Assembly (NCBI GenBank): GCA_949358305.1
Contig: OX442318.1
Location: forward strand, 14,426,517 to 14,490,516
Source of the DNA: Strigamia acuminata
Taxonomy: Eukaryota; Arthropoda; Chilopoda; Geophilomorpha; Linotaeniidae
Direction of reading: 5' to 3'
DNA: 64,000 nt
Part shown: positions 1 through 10,752 of the stretch, one piece after another
Position numbering within the stretch: position 1 is the stretch's first letter
Layout: each line of letters begins with the position of its first letter
Notes under the pieces: generated by a model
Seen by the model: only the letters and a program-made list of their open reading frames with translations
Told to the model about the DNA's origin: nothing
Databases searched by the model: none
Program-made: the position numbers and the translations under genes

Positions 1-1239
1 AAATGCTTGAAAGTGTGTAAACAATTTGTGTAAAATGTGTGAAAATGTGTAGAAAATTATGAACAATGAAGAAAACTGAAAAAAAAGTTTAAAATTTAAA
101 AAGTTGAAATAGCGACCTATCGATCCTTCGATATTTTGATATTCGGCAAACCGAGAATTCCCATTTGCTGGATTTAAATTCGACGAAATGGGATTCGGCC
201 AAACGTGCATACATCCATCCATCAGTGCAGTGAGTGCACTGCACTGATCTCATCGAAGCACACAGGTGCAGCTCTTGCAGGCTTTGCTGTGCAGCATCTC
301 GACATTTCATTGTACTTCGGCAGTTTGTGCAAACCTCTCCATAATCACCAGCCCTAATTTAATGGTTTTAAACATATTGTAAAAATCTTTTATACAAAAA
401 CCACTTGATGTCAATCGATATTTTCATCGATTTTTATCTCATCCAACATTAATTTCTTCTGTTTGTGAGTGGAAATTGATAAGATTAATCGTTGGAATAA
501 ATCATCAATTAATGAGAATTGGTAAACTAGCTTTCCAGCACAATGGGACCGCCATCTATCAATCATTAATGTGTGTGCCAAATTATAGATCCACAGAAAT
601 CCAGGACTGGGGGAAAGCAAACTGCACACTTCCTGATTACCAATCAAGTGCACAGAACTCCACCAAATCTCAAAAAGCAAGCTCTTAAAGAGCACAGAAA
701 GTGAAGAAAAGAAAAATCTTCTTTAAACTCTTGTTTACACACTAATTACAATTAAACTTGTAAAAATGTTTTATTTAAAAAAAAAAAATAAATAAATAAA
801 TAAACCTAATGACCTTCATTTCAAGCATAAAAAAATGGCACCACTGCAATATCTTCATCCATTCCAATTTAACAACGGACTGTATGTGATTTTGCCAATT
901 TAAATGCATTTAGCTAGGGAGAACAATTGAACAAAACCGCAACATTTATTTAAATGTGTCCGAGGTTTCAATCGAGATCCTCGCCCCTTGCATTTCAATT
1001 AAACGACGTAAATAGGGGAAAACTACCAAATGGGCTCTACAAGAATCCATACCACAAACTCCCTTAAAGCCTGATAAGGCGGACGTTCGAGTATTCTTGT
1101 AGATGTTGGAAAATAATGAAGGGTGACATCAGATTGACGACAATGCGCTTTATTTCAGTGAATACAACGGAGATGATGACTTGAGTAACCTTATGGAGAT
1201 TTCAAACATTACGACAAGAGTGAATATAGAGGATACTTG
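1..1239. other. AT-rich intergenic sequence
   Basis: No coding frame, RNA gene or structured repeat could be supported here. There is a short AAAT-type microsatellite near 780-804. The open frames at 89-310 and 411-695 have no coding character and no splice or promoter context, so they were left out. Confidence 0.6.
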
Positions 1240-1520
1240 TATAGCGTTACCATATTACTCCGCTTTAAGCAGTACGTGGGATGATTACCAAGTTTTGAAA
1301 ATTTCAGATACAAAGGTTATACCAGCATGCCGGTATACGTGAAAAGACGAGTTTCTTGCTTTTATTAATTAAAAAAGCCCGGATGAATAATTATATTGGA
1401 ATTTGGGCCTAAAGTTTAAGTTTTTAGAAATTTGCAATTTGCTACATTTTGGGCATCTTTTGGTTCAATTCTCATTTAAAAAAATTCATACTCACTGACA
1501 TCGACATGCTGGTAAAAATG
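1240..1520 (+). repeat. Dispersed repeat R1, copy a
   Basis: This stretch shares its order of landmarks with 4,500-4,805 and with the reverse complement of 15,205-15,535. The landmarks are a start near 'CCGCTTTAAGCAG', then 'AGCCCGGATGAATAATTA', then 'TTGGAATTTGGGCCT', and finally 'TTTGGTTCAATTCTCATT'. It ends near 'ATGCTGGTAAA', which copy c also has. No reading frame is conserved. It is probably a non-autonomous element of unknown class. Confidence 0.6.
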
Positions 1521-3204
1521 GCGCCCAATGTCGCAACGCCCTAAACCCCCTACGCTGAACGGCCAACGTAAATTTCAAAACACACAACAAATTTTAAAAC
1601 AAAAAAAAAACCAGGCAACACCTGCAACTCATTAGTATAAGTAGGGATTAAGTCTGGGAGTTGCAACCCCTTTTAATTCCAGAAGGATGAAAGCTGAAAT
1701 AAAAATACAAAAGTCGAACTTTTTTACATAACTAGTTTAATATTGATTAGAAATTTGAAATCAGCGTGCTCAAGTTAGTGGGAAAAGAATGTTTGATCAT
1801 TTTAGAGCCATTGCAATGAATTTCACATTTTGGAGCTGAGACACACGAAAATTGCTTGCACTCCAATATTTCTCAATTTGCGCTCCATACCCCCCTAGAA
1901 CAAGTCATTCTAAACATGTTCAAAAAAAAATAATTCAAAACACCAATTTTTAGGCAAGATAACCTCGAAATTTGAATTGTTTCAGCTCTGTTCACACGTG
2001 CCCTACAGTGTGAACAGACTCTGTGTTGCGTTTGACTAATTTTTCCTTGCGTTGCGTGCGTTGCGTTGCATCTAGTATGAACACAAGTGTGAACCTACCT
2101 CTGTACTTGTAGCTTTAAATTTTGGTCTACTTAAAAATTCCTTTTATTTATAATTCTGAAATGATCACCACGTGCACTTGCGATTATAATGCGCTGTAGC
2201 AACAGCGTCGTGTTTTCACTAATGCACCGCTGATATATATTATGACTATTTACATCTTTTAAAGCTGAACACATCGTTAATACAAAATAATAATAATAAT
2301 AGTTGTTAAAATTTGCCTACCTTTAGTGGTCTCTTCATATCTCGACGACTCGTGAATGAGCTTCAAACTGCAAAATCAGAGGATTGATTTAAGATTTGGT
2401 TTGTGTTTTGGTGTTTCTATTCTGACGATTTACTCCGTAAAATAAAAAAGAACATTTATTATAAATAAATCTCTGATCCCGTACATGATTTATCGAATCG
2501 AAAACTGCAAAAGCATTCACAGATTATGTGACGGGGAGAAACACATTTTATTGACAAAGCTATATATGCGGTTTATGTTAAATTTATACTACCCCTTTGT
2601 TATTAAATTCATCCCACAGCACTTTTAGTGCATATTTGTTTCAACAAGTCAGTTGGGGATAGTTAAAAACTCGTCAGGATTTGATATACAAATAGTTTTT
2701 ACCAGTTTAAAGGCTGATGGAATTAAATGCATTCTAAAAGTCGTGTTTAAGGTTTTCGATGTTTGCATTTTGCTTGTGTGATGCCACTTCCTCAATTAGA
2801 AAATGGCAGCTGTTGTGAGGAAAGCTGATATTATTCGTAGAGCTTTTAGAAAACACTTTTGTCTTACTTAAGTTGTACTACTTAATTTGCAATCGTTGCA
2901 ACTGCCACTTGAAAGAGAATACTCATCACATGGATATTTAAACAACCCGTTCAGCCCGTTTAATACGTTTAAATAAACTTTTAAACTAAACTAAAAATTA
3001 TTTGTTAATCGTCCAACCCACTGAAACCTATAAAACCCCCTCATGATTGAAGCATAAAGCCACCTGCAACACCAATTAACAGTCGACTTGTCATCTCTAC
3101 ATTACTAAAACCTATTGATTAAAGAATACTGTGGGTGTTGCGTTCGAAACATCGCAAAGAGCATTCACACAACACACAACGATCCAGGCGCCCCTTCTGG
3201 AGGT
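1521..3204. other. Intergenic sequence without recognisable gene
   Basis: Nothing coding is supported. Positions 1,985-2,095 hold alternating 'GTGTGAAC' and 'GTTCACAC' words plus 'TTGCGTTGCG' repeats, which look like the remains of a small inverted-repeat element. A short TAA microsatellite lies near 2,287-2,300. Confidence 0.5.
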
Positions 3205-3408
3205 TTACGACCTCGTTCTTGTGGCTATCCTCGGTGTGTCTATGGCAACGTCTTCTTCCTCTTGTAGTTGTTGTTCTTCTGCCGGTTCTCCATTCTCCTC
3301 AATCGTTTCTTGTGTGTTTTGGTGGTACCTGTATCTCTGGTCTGTGGCTCTCTGCTGCGCCTGGACGGTTTGCTCAATGGTGTTAGCATCAGCAGCATTT
3401 GCCGAAAA
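3205..3408 (-). pseudogene. Orphan acidic/Gln-rich coding fragment
   Basis: Read on the minus strand, this interval is open for 67 codons and ends at a TAA at 3,207-3,205. The composition is strongly protein-like: many Glu, Gln, Ala, Thr and Arg, an acidic run around 'QLQEEEDVAID', and a basic end 'TPRIATRTRS'. There is no in-frame ATG, and a stop lies just upstream at 3,411-3,409, so the 5' part is lost or in another exon. The composition resembles the disordered C-terminal tails of retrotransposon polyproteins or nuclear proteins. I do not recognise the family. The overlapping plus-strand frames (3,131-3,427) are Ser/Cys/Val-rich antisense artefacts. Confidence 0.35.
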
Positions 3409-4499
3409 TTACCAAAAATTACCTTAAAGCGTTGCTGCTAATAGATAAATGACCACAGTCAGGTTTCCCAAGTTTCGGATCCACAATACAGTCACCTTTA
3501 TGGTGCGTTTCAAATGTATGACTATTTTTTGAAAACAATGGCTCTAATTAACAGTCATGTAATGACTTGGCATGAACCTTACTTATTAAGCCTACCTAAC
3601 CAACAAAAATCCACCATTAGTCTCTCCAAATAGTTCTGCAGATAAATGACCTTGAAGATGACCTTAATGGGATTGCTACCATATCTTTATTTATTTGCTT
3701 TGTATTCATGGTCGGTTGGAGGTTTTGTGGGGCCCCGTGACAAAGTTATTAGTGGAGTCCCAAAATATTTGCAAAAAAGAATTTTTATCAAATTTTCTTA
3801 GAAATTTGAAAGTGCGGGGGCCACACTGCAAATGTTGGCATTCATGCTTTTGATCGTGTGACAGTCACGTTGATTGAAATGCATCAACTCTTATCTGCAA
3901 TGGCTTTCATAATCAATACAATTTTTCTATTCCAGTTACTCGTACTAGCTGAATTTGAAACAAGAATTCGAAAAGTATTTACACACACACACACGCACAC
4001 AGCCAGAAGCAGGATCTCAAAAGTAAAGATCCCAAGAGGACGCCGTATTAGATCGCCATGCCAGCAGGTCTACGAGTCAGTGCAATCCCCATCAGGTCGA
4101 CTACTCAGGTCGATTGTCAATAGGTCAACAAGCCCTAAAGTTAATGTGTTTTTTTAGGTCTTTTTAAGATGAAAATAGCCAGGTTAAGATATGTGTAGCC
4201 CTACGCAGGCATTAGATATCAGTCAGCCAGCTGGATATTGTCATTATCTAAATTTATATTAAACAAAATGTGTCGACCTCTTTAACTTACAGTCATGTTT
4301 CTCGACCTAGGTTAGTACTTCCATGTTGACCTATAATGGTGGCAAAAAATATTCCAAGCAACCATTTTGCTTACTGTGCAAATGTCTCATTTTGTGAACT
4401 AAAAATTCAAAAATAAAGAGACAAAATATCTAAATCTCCGAATATCAAATACTGTACTGAATATTTACCAAATGTTAAAATTTCCAATTACCAATATCT
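3409..4499. other. Intergenic sequence
   Basis: A CA microsatellite lies at about 3,980-3,997. Around 4,060-4,130 the word 'CAGGTCGA' or 'AGGTC' recurs without a fixed period. The stretch 3,725-3,850 weakly resembles 28,475-28,715, which suggests an old dispersed repeat. No gene is supported. Confidence 0.45.
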
Positions 4500-4805
4500 T
4501 ATCGCCTTACCCCGCTTTATGCTGCATAAAACTGTACATGGGATTACCAACTTTATAAAATTTCAGTTACCGGTATACAGTAAGTGAAAAAGATTACTAT
4601 TTTTGTACGTTTTTTTTTTATTAATAGAGCCCGGATAGATAATTAAGTTGGAATTTGAGCCTGAAATTTGAGTTTTCTTGATAATCTGAAGATTATTACT
4701 AAATTTTGGATAAATTTATAGAAATTTAGGCCAATTTCCTATATTTTGAATATCTAAAAAAACTTTTAAAGCTTGTTTTGGTTCAATTCTCATTGTAGCC
4801 TATAT
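4500..4805 (+). repeat. Dispersed repeat R1, copy b
   Basis: This is the longest R1 copy. It starts with 'TTACCCCGCTTTATGCTGC' and carries 'AGCCCGGATAGATAATTA', then 'TTGGAATTTGAGCCTGAAAT', then an AT-rich body, and ends with 'TTTGGTTCAATTCTCATT'. The same order, reverse-complemented, appears at 15,205-15,535. Divergence between copies is visible, so the family is old. It has no coding potential. Confidence 0.65.
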
Positions 4806-5604
4806 TTACCAAATGCTAATATTATCAAATACCAAATATTTACGGACAAAAAAGGAACTTTCAGCTTTAGAAAATGCATCAAATTTTTACACCATTGTAG
4901 TGTATTTACACCACAAGAAATTGTGCAAGTTTAAGCACATTAGGATTTTACATTGTATTGTTAGGCATCATGCGGATGCAAGATGCAAGATGCAACCCTA
5001 GCTACGGTTGGCCAGGTATTGAATAATAAAGGATTTACACTTCTGTTAGTGAAGTGGAAGAGGCAGGAGCCATAGTCAAAAAAGTCTGCCAGACTTTAGG
5101 CTTAAACCTTGACTTCTTATTTTGTGTCTATGGGCAAGATACAAAAACCATCAAATACTAAACTCCGAATGTTTACCCAATATTAAAAGCACCTAATACC
5201 CAATACCGGACATTACCAAACACTGTCAATTTTGATCAGACATTCCGAAAATTCGGTGCGTCCCATGATGCTGCAGAAGACTGAGATAGAGTTTGATCAG
5301 TTTAGCAATGGGTTAGGCTAGGTCAGTATAGTTAATGCTCTTACTACTGATCAGCTTGTTAATGTGCAAACTTCACTACTGGTCAGAAGAGTTAGGGCCA
5401 TTTCAGGGCTGGGCCCCAACTGGGATGAATGATACACTCAGATTCTGATTTAGATGTCGACTGACTGGTTTTAATACAAGAAAAGAGTAAGCAACGTTGC
5501 AAGGCAGTTGTAGCCTAGCAACTTGTGATACAGTCTTGTGAATTGCTGTTGTTACAGAGTTATAGAAAATGGCGGGTCGAAAGTCATAACGGTCAGAGTT
5601 AGGC
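4806..5604. other. Intergenic sequence
   Basis: No gene is supported. From about 5,290 onward there are scattered 'GGTTAGGCTAGGTCAG' and 'GGTCAG' words that look like a degraded prelude to the minisatellite that follows. Confidence 0.45.
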
Positions 5605-5795
5605 AAGGTCAGGTTAGGTCAGGTTAGGTCAGGTTAGGTCAGGTTAGGTCAGGTCAGGCTGGTCAGGTCAGGCTGGTCATGTCAGGTCTTAGTTGGAGGT
5701 CAGGTTAGATCAGGTGGAGTCAAAATAGGTCAAGTTAGATCAGGTGGAGTCAAAATAGGTCAGGTTAGGGCAGGTTAGGGCAGACTAGATCAGAT
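5605..5795 (+). repeat. AGGTTAGGTC minisatellite
   Basis: A 10-bp unit AGGTTAGGTC is repeated about five times in perfect register from about 5,605. It then degenerates into GGTCAGGTCAGGCT variants and a longer unit, 'AGATCAGGTGGAGTCAAAAT', which occurs twice. The unit contains TTAGG, the common arthropod telomere word, but at 10-bp periodicity, so this is an interstitial minisatellite and not telomere. Confidence 0.85.
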
Positions 5796-6084
5796 TAAAG
5801 TTGTTTCGATTGCTAAGTTGACCCATCACTAAAGTGTACGTAGCCCTGTAAAATATTGCCAAAGCCCACAGCTCATAGAATATTCTGTGCACAGCTAGAA
5901 ATTAATTACCCTAAAGGAATAGGAATATTTTTTTCATATTCAAATTAATGTCATTGTGGTAGATTCTACACACCAGTCCCCCTAGGATGCAATTTAAATT
6001 CACAAGCAGCAAAGGAGTTGGAAAAAATGCTTTGTTGATCCAATTTCTCTTGTGTTAAAGTAACACGGGCTAATTACTCCGACC
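5796..6084. other. Intergenic sequence
   Basis: Nothing is recognisable between the minisatellite and the tRNA-like stretch. Confidence 0.5.
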
Positions 6085-6165
6085 AGGCTAGTGGTCTAGT
6101 GGGATCTAATCTAGTCTCCGATAAACACAGCAGTGGGTTCGATAACTTAACTGGTGGACAAGGAG
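6085..6165 (+). repeat. tRNA-like SINE head (Glu-like)
   Basis: The segment has a box A-like D-arm 'TAGTGGTCTAGTGGGATC' and, about 45 bases later, a box B-like T-arm 'GTGGGTTCGATAAC'. The spacing fits an RNA polymerase III internal promoter, and the D-arm resembles tRNA-Glu. The acceptor stem does not close well, so this is not a functional tRNA. The sequence continues to about 6,280 without tRNA features, which fits a tRNA-derived SINE or a decayed tRNA copy. Confidence 0.5.
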
Positions 6166-6412
6166 GCCCAAGAAGCTTTGCCAAAGATGAAGCAATAGCT
6201 TAATTAGGCTGAGGTTGAATAAAAGGCTGACACAAAGGTATTTAGCCGCTCCGATACACCCTTGTGCCAATCGTGTACAACATAACAATTAAATGATGAG
6301 GCAAAGCAAACGACACGGATAATGCTATCAGTGTTGGATAAACAAAACTGTTTTGTAATGACGAAAGGTTAGTTAGTTAGTTTCTATTCAATATCATTCA
6401 AAAGTTTTAATA

Positions 6413-6860
6413 CAGTAGAGCGTCGATTATCCGAAATGATCGGGGGACATGGGTGTTCATAAAACCAATTTGTTCGCACAATCAGACATAAGGTTTATGT
6501 ATGTACAGTACAAGTACAGTCGTGTTAAAAAAAATTGACCCTCACTCTAGGCTGGCAATTGAAATTGTGAGTAGTTTCGTGATATCAACAGGTGATAGAT
6601 AATACATGTTTAACACTTGTTTGCTGTACAAGTATTATACAAGTATTATCACCTGTTGAGGTCTGGTATTTCACCTAGTGGCAAAATACGAAATTACTCC
6701 CAATTTCAATTGCCAGCATAGTGAGGGTCCAGTTTTTTTTAACATGACTGTACATACTGTATTGTACTGTACACGAAAATAAAAAATTGATTAAAAAATT
6801 GTTAAAATCTACAAAAAGTCGAAAAACCACTGTTTGAATTTCTGGTCGTTCGGTCAATTA
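6413..6860 (-). mobile_element. pogo-like MITE C, copy 1 (interrupted)
   Basis: It starts after a TA with 'CAGTAGAGCGTCGATTATCC', a pogo/Tigger-type terminus. Its interior (about 6,475-6,515 and 6,753-6,850) matches, in reverse orientation, the interior of the copy at 19,011-19,738; for example 'CATAAGGTTTATG' corresponds to 'CATAAACCTAATG'. The right end is degraded. MITE A (6,517-6,750) sits inside it. No transposase frame is present. Confidence 0.6.
6517..6750 (+). mobile_element. Tc1/mariner-type MITE A, complete copy
   Basis: A 234-bp element flanked by TA on both sides (6,515-6,516 and 6,751-6,752). The ends are imperfect terminal inverted repeats of about 60 bp: 'CAGTCGTGTTAAAAAAAATT' at the left, and the right end begins 'CAGTCATGTTAAAAAAAACT' when reverse-complemented. 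TA target duplication and CAGT ends are typical of Tc1/mariner derivatives. There is no coding capacity. Partial copies occur at 14,080-14,210 and 34,540-34,655. Confidence 0.85.
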
Positions 6861-8020
6861 AGAATACTTAATTTACCAGTAAGGGGAATCAGAAGAAACA
6901 GAAACTTTGCAGACGCACGGATAATTTTAAACGTGACAATGTATTTACATGCAAAAGTTTTAATTTTCATCAATTCAACTCAATTTTATTAGTTTTAATT
7001 TTCACGATATTGCACATTAGGCACTTCCATTTAGTAATTTAAATCAGTTTTAAACTTTGCAATCAGTGCAATGATGGATTTGATGTGATGGACCAACACT
7101 GTGGCCATCTCGATCGCTTGACATAACCTTGCTAGACTTTTTTGGTGTGGTTTGTAAAGGATGTGGTTTATGCAGCCCCAATACAGTATTTTCGTACATT
7201 GAAACTTGATATACCGATTTGATATTTTAAGAACAACCCAATAGAGCTCATCTTGAAATTCATTCAAAAATTAAAAATGCAATAAAATCAAGTTGTATTG
7301 ATGAAAATTACACGAGACAAAAATATCTAGATGAAGTCAGCAATAACCGTTTATCTTGTATACCGTACTCATTTCAAATAGGGGCATCAGCTTGCGACTA
7401 ACCTGTATTTTTCACACCCCCAGTCGTAACTAATGCCATTGAATAGCGGGAGTTCTGAAAATGTGCCATATTTGATTTCCGTGCACGTTCTTGTTGTTTT
7501 GTATTTTTGAATTTTTGACTAGCGCGGTCGTAACCCCGTTGACGTGCACTTACAATGGCGTGCACGAAACCTTATTGTAAACTACTAGTGCCACCAACAA
7601 CCCCCTACAAGCCTACATTGCAAGAAACCAGCAGTCCTGTGATTGCGCCAGTTGGTGCACCGACGTACACTCAAGTGCTAAAAGTTGGATCGGGTTCAAC
7701 TTCAGCGCATCATTGAAAATCCACCAATAGGTTGTGCAAGCCGCGAGCGGTGTCGCGACTTTTTTGTGGACACGACCTTGCATTCGCACTGAACTGATAG
7801 CTGAGGAAACCACAGAAAACCACGTCGGGGTAGGTGGCAGATGTTCTCACCATAGAAACAGTACCTTAATCAGACAAGAATGAGAAACATCTGAGTCTAG
7901 CAACAGGGATGCTGCTGAACTTGTGGGTTCCGATGGGAACAGGTGATTAGCATAGCGATCTGTTCCTACTATATTTACCGTATTTACAAATGTAGATGCA
8001 CTCATGTTGTTGCTATTCTT
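6861..8020. other. Intergenic sequence
   Basis: No gene is supported. Frames at 7,031-7,267 and 7,613-7,813 lack splice context and coding composition. Around 7,830-7,960, 'GTAGAAACAGTGCCTT'-like words recur at 20,815-20,880, so part of a dispersed repeat lies next to the foldback that follows. Confidence 0.45.
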
Positions 8021-8409
8021 TGGCATAGTATAAGAGTGGCCTTTCTCCCATTGGCCGAGCCTTTTTATTGGTGTAGTGATACCAAAAATTAGATTAAAAC
8101 ACCAGAATTGCACTTGATGTACAGACATTGTAATCGAAAAAAATTCAAAAATTGTTTGCTTTCCTGACAAAGCAACCAATAAACTGAACAAAAATGAATA
8201 TTGAAATATAAACAGCATAAAACTTAATTTTATGAATGGGAACAACATTTTATTATAAAATTCAAATAAAAATACATCATTTTAATCATTATAATAATCA
8301 AAAAATTAAGAAAAAAACAATACTACTTTTCCTGATGGGAAGACACAGTCTACAGTTAGGAGTAATGAGGCTGGGCCAATGGGAGAAAGACCACTCGTAT
8401 ACTATGCCA
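8021..8409. mobile_element. Foldback element B, copy 1
   Basis: A 389-bp element bounded by inverted repeats of about 41 bp that differ at about three positions. The left end begins 'TGGCATAGTATAAGAGTGGC' and the right end is its complement, ending 'CTCGTATACTATGCCA'. The core carries 'CATTGGCCGAGCC', then 'GGTGTAGTG', 'ACACCAGAATTG', an AT-rich centre and 'ACTACTTTTCC'. The same core order is present at 23,367-23,748, and its start at 13,773-13,908. It has no coding capacity. Confidence 0.75.
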
Positions 8410-10079
8410 GAGTATAAGTCTGGGCATATCTGTAGATCCTTAAGTACGTTTCCATGTCTTTCTGATTCCACCTGACAAAAGCTTTTGAAATTATGTTTCA
8501 GCCTTTATCCAAAGTCTTCCATGTTATTTTCCATGTTGAAAAAATAGAAATTGGATCTAATTTCTTATAATCAGATACGGCTCAGTGTTTTTTCTTCTTC
8601 TGCAAATTACTTCAGGATTTGCTTGTTAAATTTCAATATTTCTTCTTCCTTTCTTTTTCTATTTCATTTACAATTTACACTTGCAAGTAATGATTTCCAC
8701 AGAATATAAATATCTTATCTGTTGAAAAAGTTGGCTTCCTAGATAAATGAGTTTCCTTCTCCCATTTCTTCCGCATTCATTTCTTATTAAAAAATAACTA
8801 GAAGAAATTAAGTCTGCAAATTTAAATTTGAAACAGTAATTTTCCCCCGCTTTTATATTCCAATATTAGATTTAAGGTTGCAATTTTTTCCTTCTTTATG
8901 AGAGAACAGAAAGCACTAGCAAAAAAAACAATACCCAGAGGCACTTTCAGAAAAATTCCAATTACGCAAACATAATTCAAATATCTAAAGTCTTTATCAT
9001 TAATTTTAAAACACTAGACCTGCGCTGCTCTCGACACAAATTGAAATGTTTGAAAGCAATTAAAAAAGCTAGATATTACTTTCTTGTACTAATCTCAGAA
9101 AAAGTGAAAGTTGTTTTCTTTAACAAAGTAGGAGTGGATCATAGCCAACACATACCCGGAAGCTGGCTACCACGCCGAGACCTTAGGGGGAGCTACTTAG
9201 CAAGATAATCTACAGGATTTAGGATAAAATAAGTTGGTTAAGACGGTGACACAATAGTAATATTTAAATTTATTTACAAAAATAAAGACAACGTACACTG
9301 CCTCAAATGAACGTCCGGGCGTTTATTTATTTTCCTGGTCTAACCCCCTTAATTAATTTATTATTTGGTAATTAAAAATTATTAAATGATTATTTTCTCA
9401 ATGGGTCATTATGACCGGTTTTGGCCGTTCTAGTGCTAAAGAGAGTTAAACGACAATATTCAATTTTTAGCAAAGGACCTATCGTTACTGGACGCAGCTT
9501 ACACATCTTCTCTAAACTGAAATAGGAATGAACCGAGGCTGTGTCGTTTTGGCACAGTGGTCAGTTTGGCCCTGGACTGGCTCCAGATGTAGATTTTAAT
9601 GTTAATTTGAGTTAAACTTTTTCTACCACACTGCAAATCGTGCAACGTGACAGAAGTAATACTTTTCGACTCTTGAGATAACAGACGTGTTAAAAATTGT
9701 TTCACGAGGTTTCACTTAGCTGCTTTCTTCGCATTGCCGCTTTTCAAAGAAATGATGTCGTTTTGATGAAAAGTCGATGTAAAGTGACTCACCAAAAAGC
9801 GAGGATGCGGGTCATTTTACGACCCACTTTACGACTTTTCCACATGTTTGCAGTGGACATTTTGAATTGGAGTTACAACAGACAAAAGGTAGAGCGGTAA
9901 GTAGTAAAAAAAAAACTATTAACTATGTTTTGAACAGGCACTCTGTCCAGAAGATATCGTTGAAATTGGAAATATAAGAATTTTATGAGAAACTCGATGA
10001 CACTTATATCCTATCCAATAATAGTATCAAGTACCACTAGAAATTATGGTTGGAAAAACAAAACGGCTTTAACCCCAAG
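8410..10079. other. Intergenic sequence
   Basis: AT-rich with long T- and C-rich tracts (8,580-8,680). No gene, tRNA or complete mobile element was found. The frames 9,499-9,705 and 9,697-9,900 look random. Confidence 0.5.
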
Positions 10080-10156
10080 AATTCACGAGTCGTGAGTCGA
10101 ACCCAGATCCGCCATGAGCCGGACGGATGTTCTACCACTTCAACTATCTGTCTCCA
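10080..10156 (-). repeat. tRNA-like SINE head
   Basis: On the minus strand this reads as a tRNA-like molecule: a box A-like 'TAGTTGAAGTGGTAGAAC', an anticodon-arm-like stem 'ATCCGTC...GGCGGAT', and a box B-like 'GGGTTCGACTCAC'. The acceptor stem is poor and no mature CCA end can be defined, so a tRNA-derived SINE or a tRNA pseudogene is more likely than a functional tRNA. Sequence downstream on the minus strand (10,079 to about 10,040) begins 'TCTTGGGGTTAAAGCCG' and could be the SINE body. Confidence 0.5.
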
Positions 10157-10243
10157 ACAAAATCACACGACCAATACATCGTACTTATCTTGTGACTTTA
10201 GGAACAACAAGTAAACATCTGTAATGCAAGGAAGCAGAACATA

Positions 10244-10650
10244 TTAGACTTCTAAACCCTGTCCCTCTGTCCCTAAATAAAACACCAAAAAAAAATTAAA
10301 TCGTAATCAATTTTTATGAAATTTGTTGATTTTGTTATATTTTTGAAATGGCATCAAGGTCAACAATTTAACACAATCAACCACAAAATTACGAAAATGA
10401 CGTCACATGACGTCATTTCCGTAATTTTCATGGAATAGACGGCTAAAAGTGTACTAAAACCGGTTTTTTAATTCAACCGGAGGTCAGAGAAGTACTAATA
10501 TAGGTATGCTGAGTTTATTGCAGTTGTCCGTTTGGCTCTAGCTGCCATAGTTTTTGCGGAATCGATGACGACGGACGGACAGACAGACAGACAGACAGAC
10601 GGACATGACCGTTTCAATAGACTTTCTAAACATCAGGTTTAGAAGTCTAA
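10244..10650. mobile_element. Foldback element with TTAGACTTCTAAACC ends
   Basis: A stretch of about 407 bp is bounded by inverted 15-16-bp ends: 'TTAGACTTCTAAACCC' at 10,244 and its complement 'GGTTTAGAAGTCTAA' ending at 10,650. Inside there is a second, longer palindrome built on two TGACGTCA (CRE/ATF-like) sites at about 10,390-10,430, and a GACA/GACG simple-sequence run at 10,570-10,605. It has no coding capacity and I cannot assign a class. A 5S-rRNA-like stretch starts directly after it. Confidence 0.55.
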
Positions 10651-10666
10651 AAAAACAAGAACGTCT

Positions 10667-10752
10667 CACAATGCCAGTCATCGTTCTCATCAGAACACAG
10701 AAGTTAAGCAGCATTGGGCCCAGTCACTACTTGGATGGGTGACTTTTGCTGT
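10667..10752 (+). pseudogene. Partial 5S rRNA-like sequence
   Basis: The segment 'CAGAAGTTAAGCAGCATTGG', followed by 'GGCCCAGTCACTACTTGG' and 'ATGGGTGAC', is the internal control region of eukaryotic 5S rRNA (box A, intermediate element and the start of box C). Upstream, 'TCGTTCTCATCAGAACAC' aligns with the 5S 'TCGTCCGATCACCG' region with changes. The canonical 5' end is missing or divergent, and the 3' arm that would pair with it is not visible after 10,752. This is a 5S pseudogene or a 5S-derived SINE head, not a functional gene. Confidence 0.7.

Noticed and set aside
5605-5795. Telomere
   Set aside because: The period is 10 bp with decay on both sides, and ordinary sequence continues beyond it.
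6085-6165. Functional tRNA gene
   Set aside because: A and B boxes are present, but the acceptor stem does not pair. The same holds for 10,080-10,156.
7847-8248. 133-codon minus-strand frame
   Set aside because: Half of it is foldback element B copy 1, and the remainder is AT-rich and Phe/Leu-rich by chance.
10667-10752. Functional 5S rRNA gene
   Set aside because: The 5' and 3' ends that form helix I are missing or changed.
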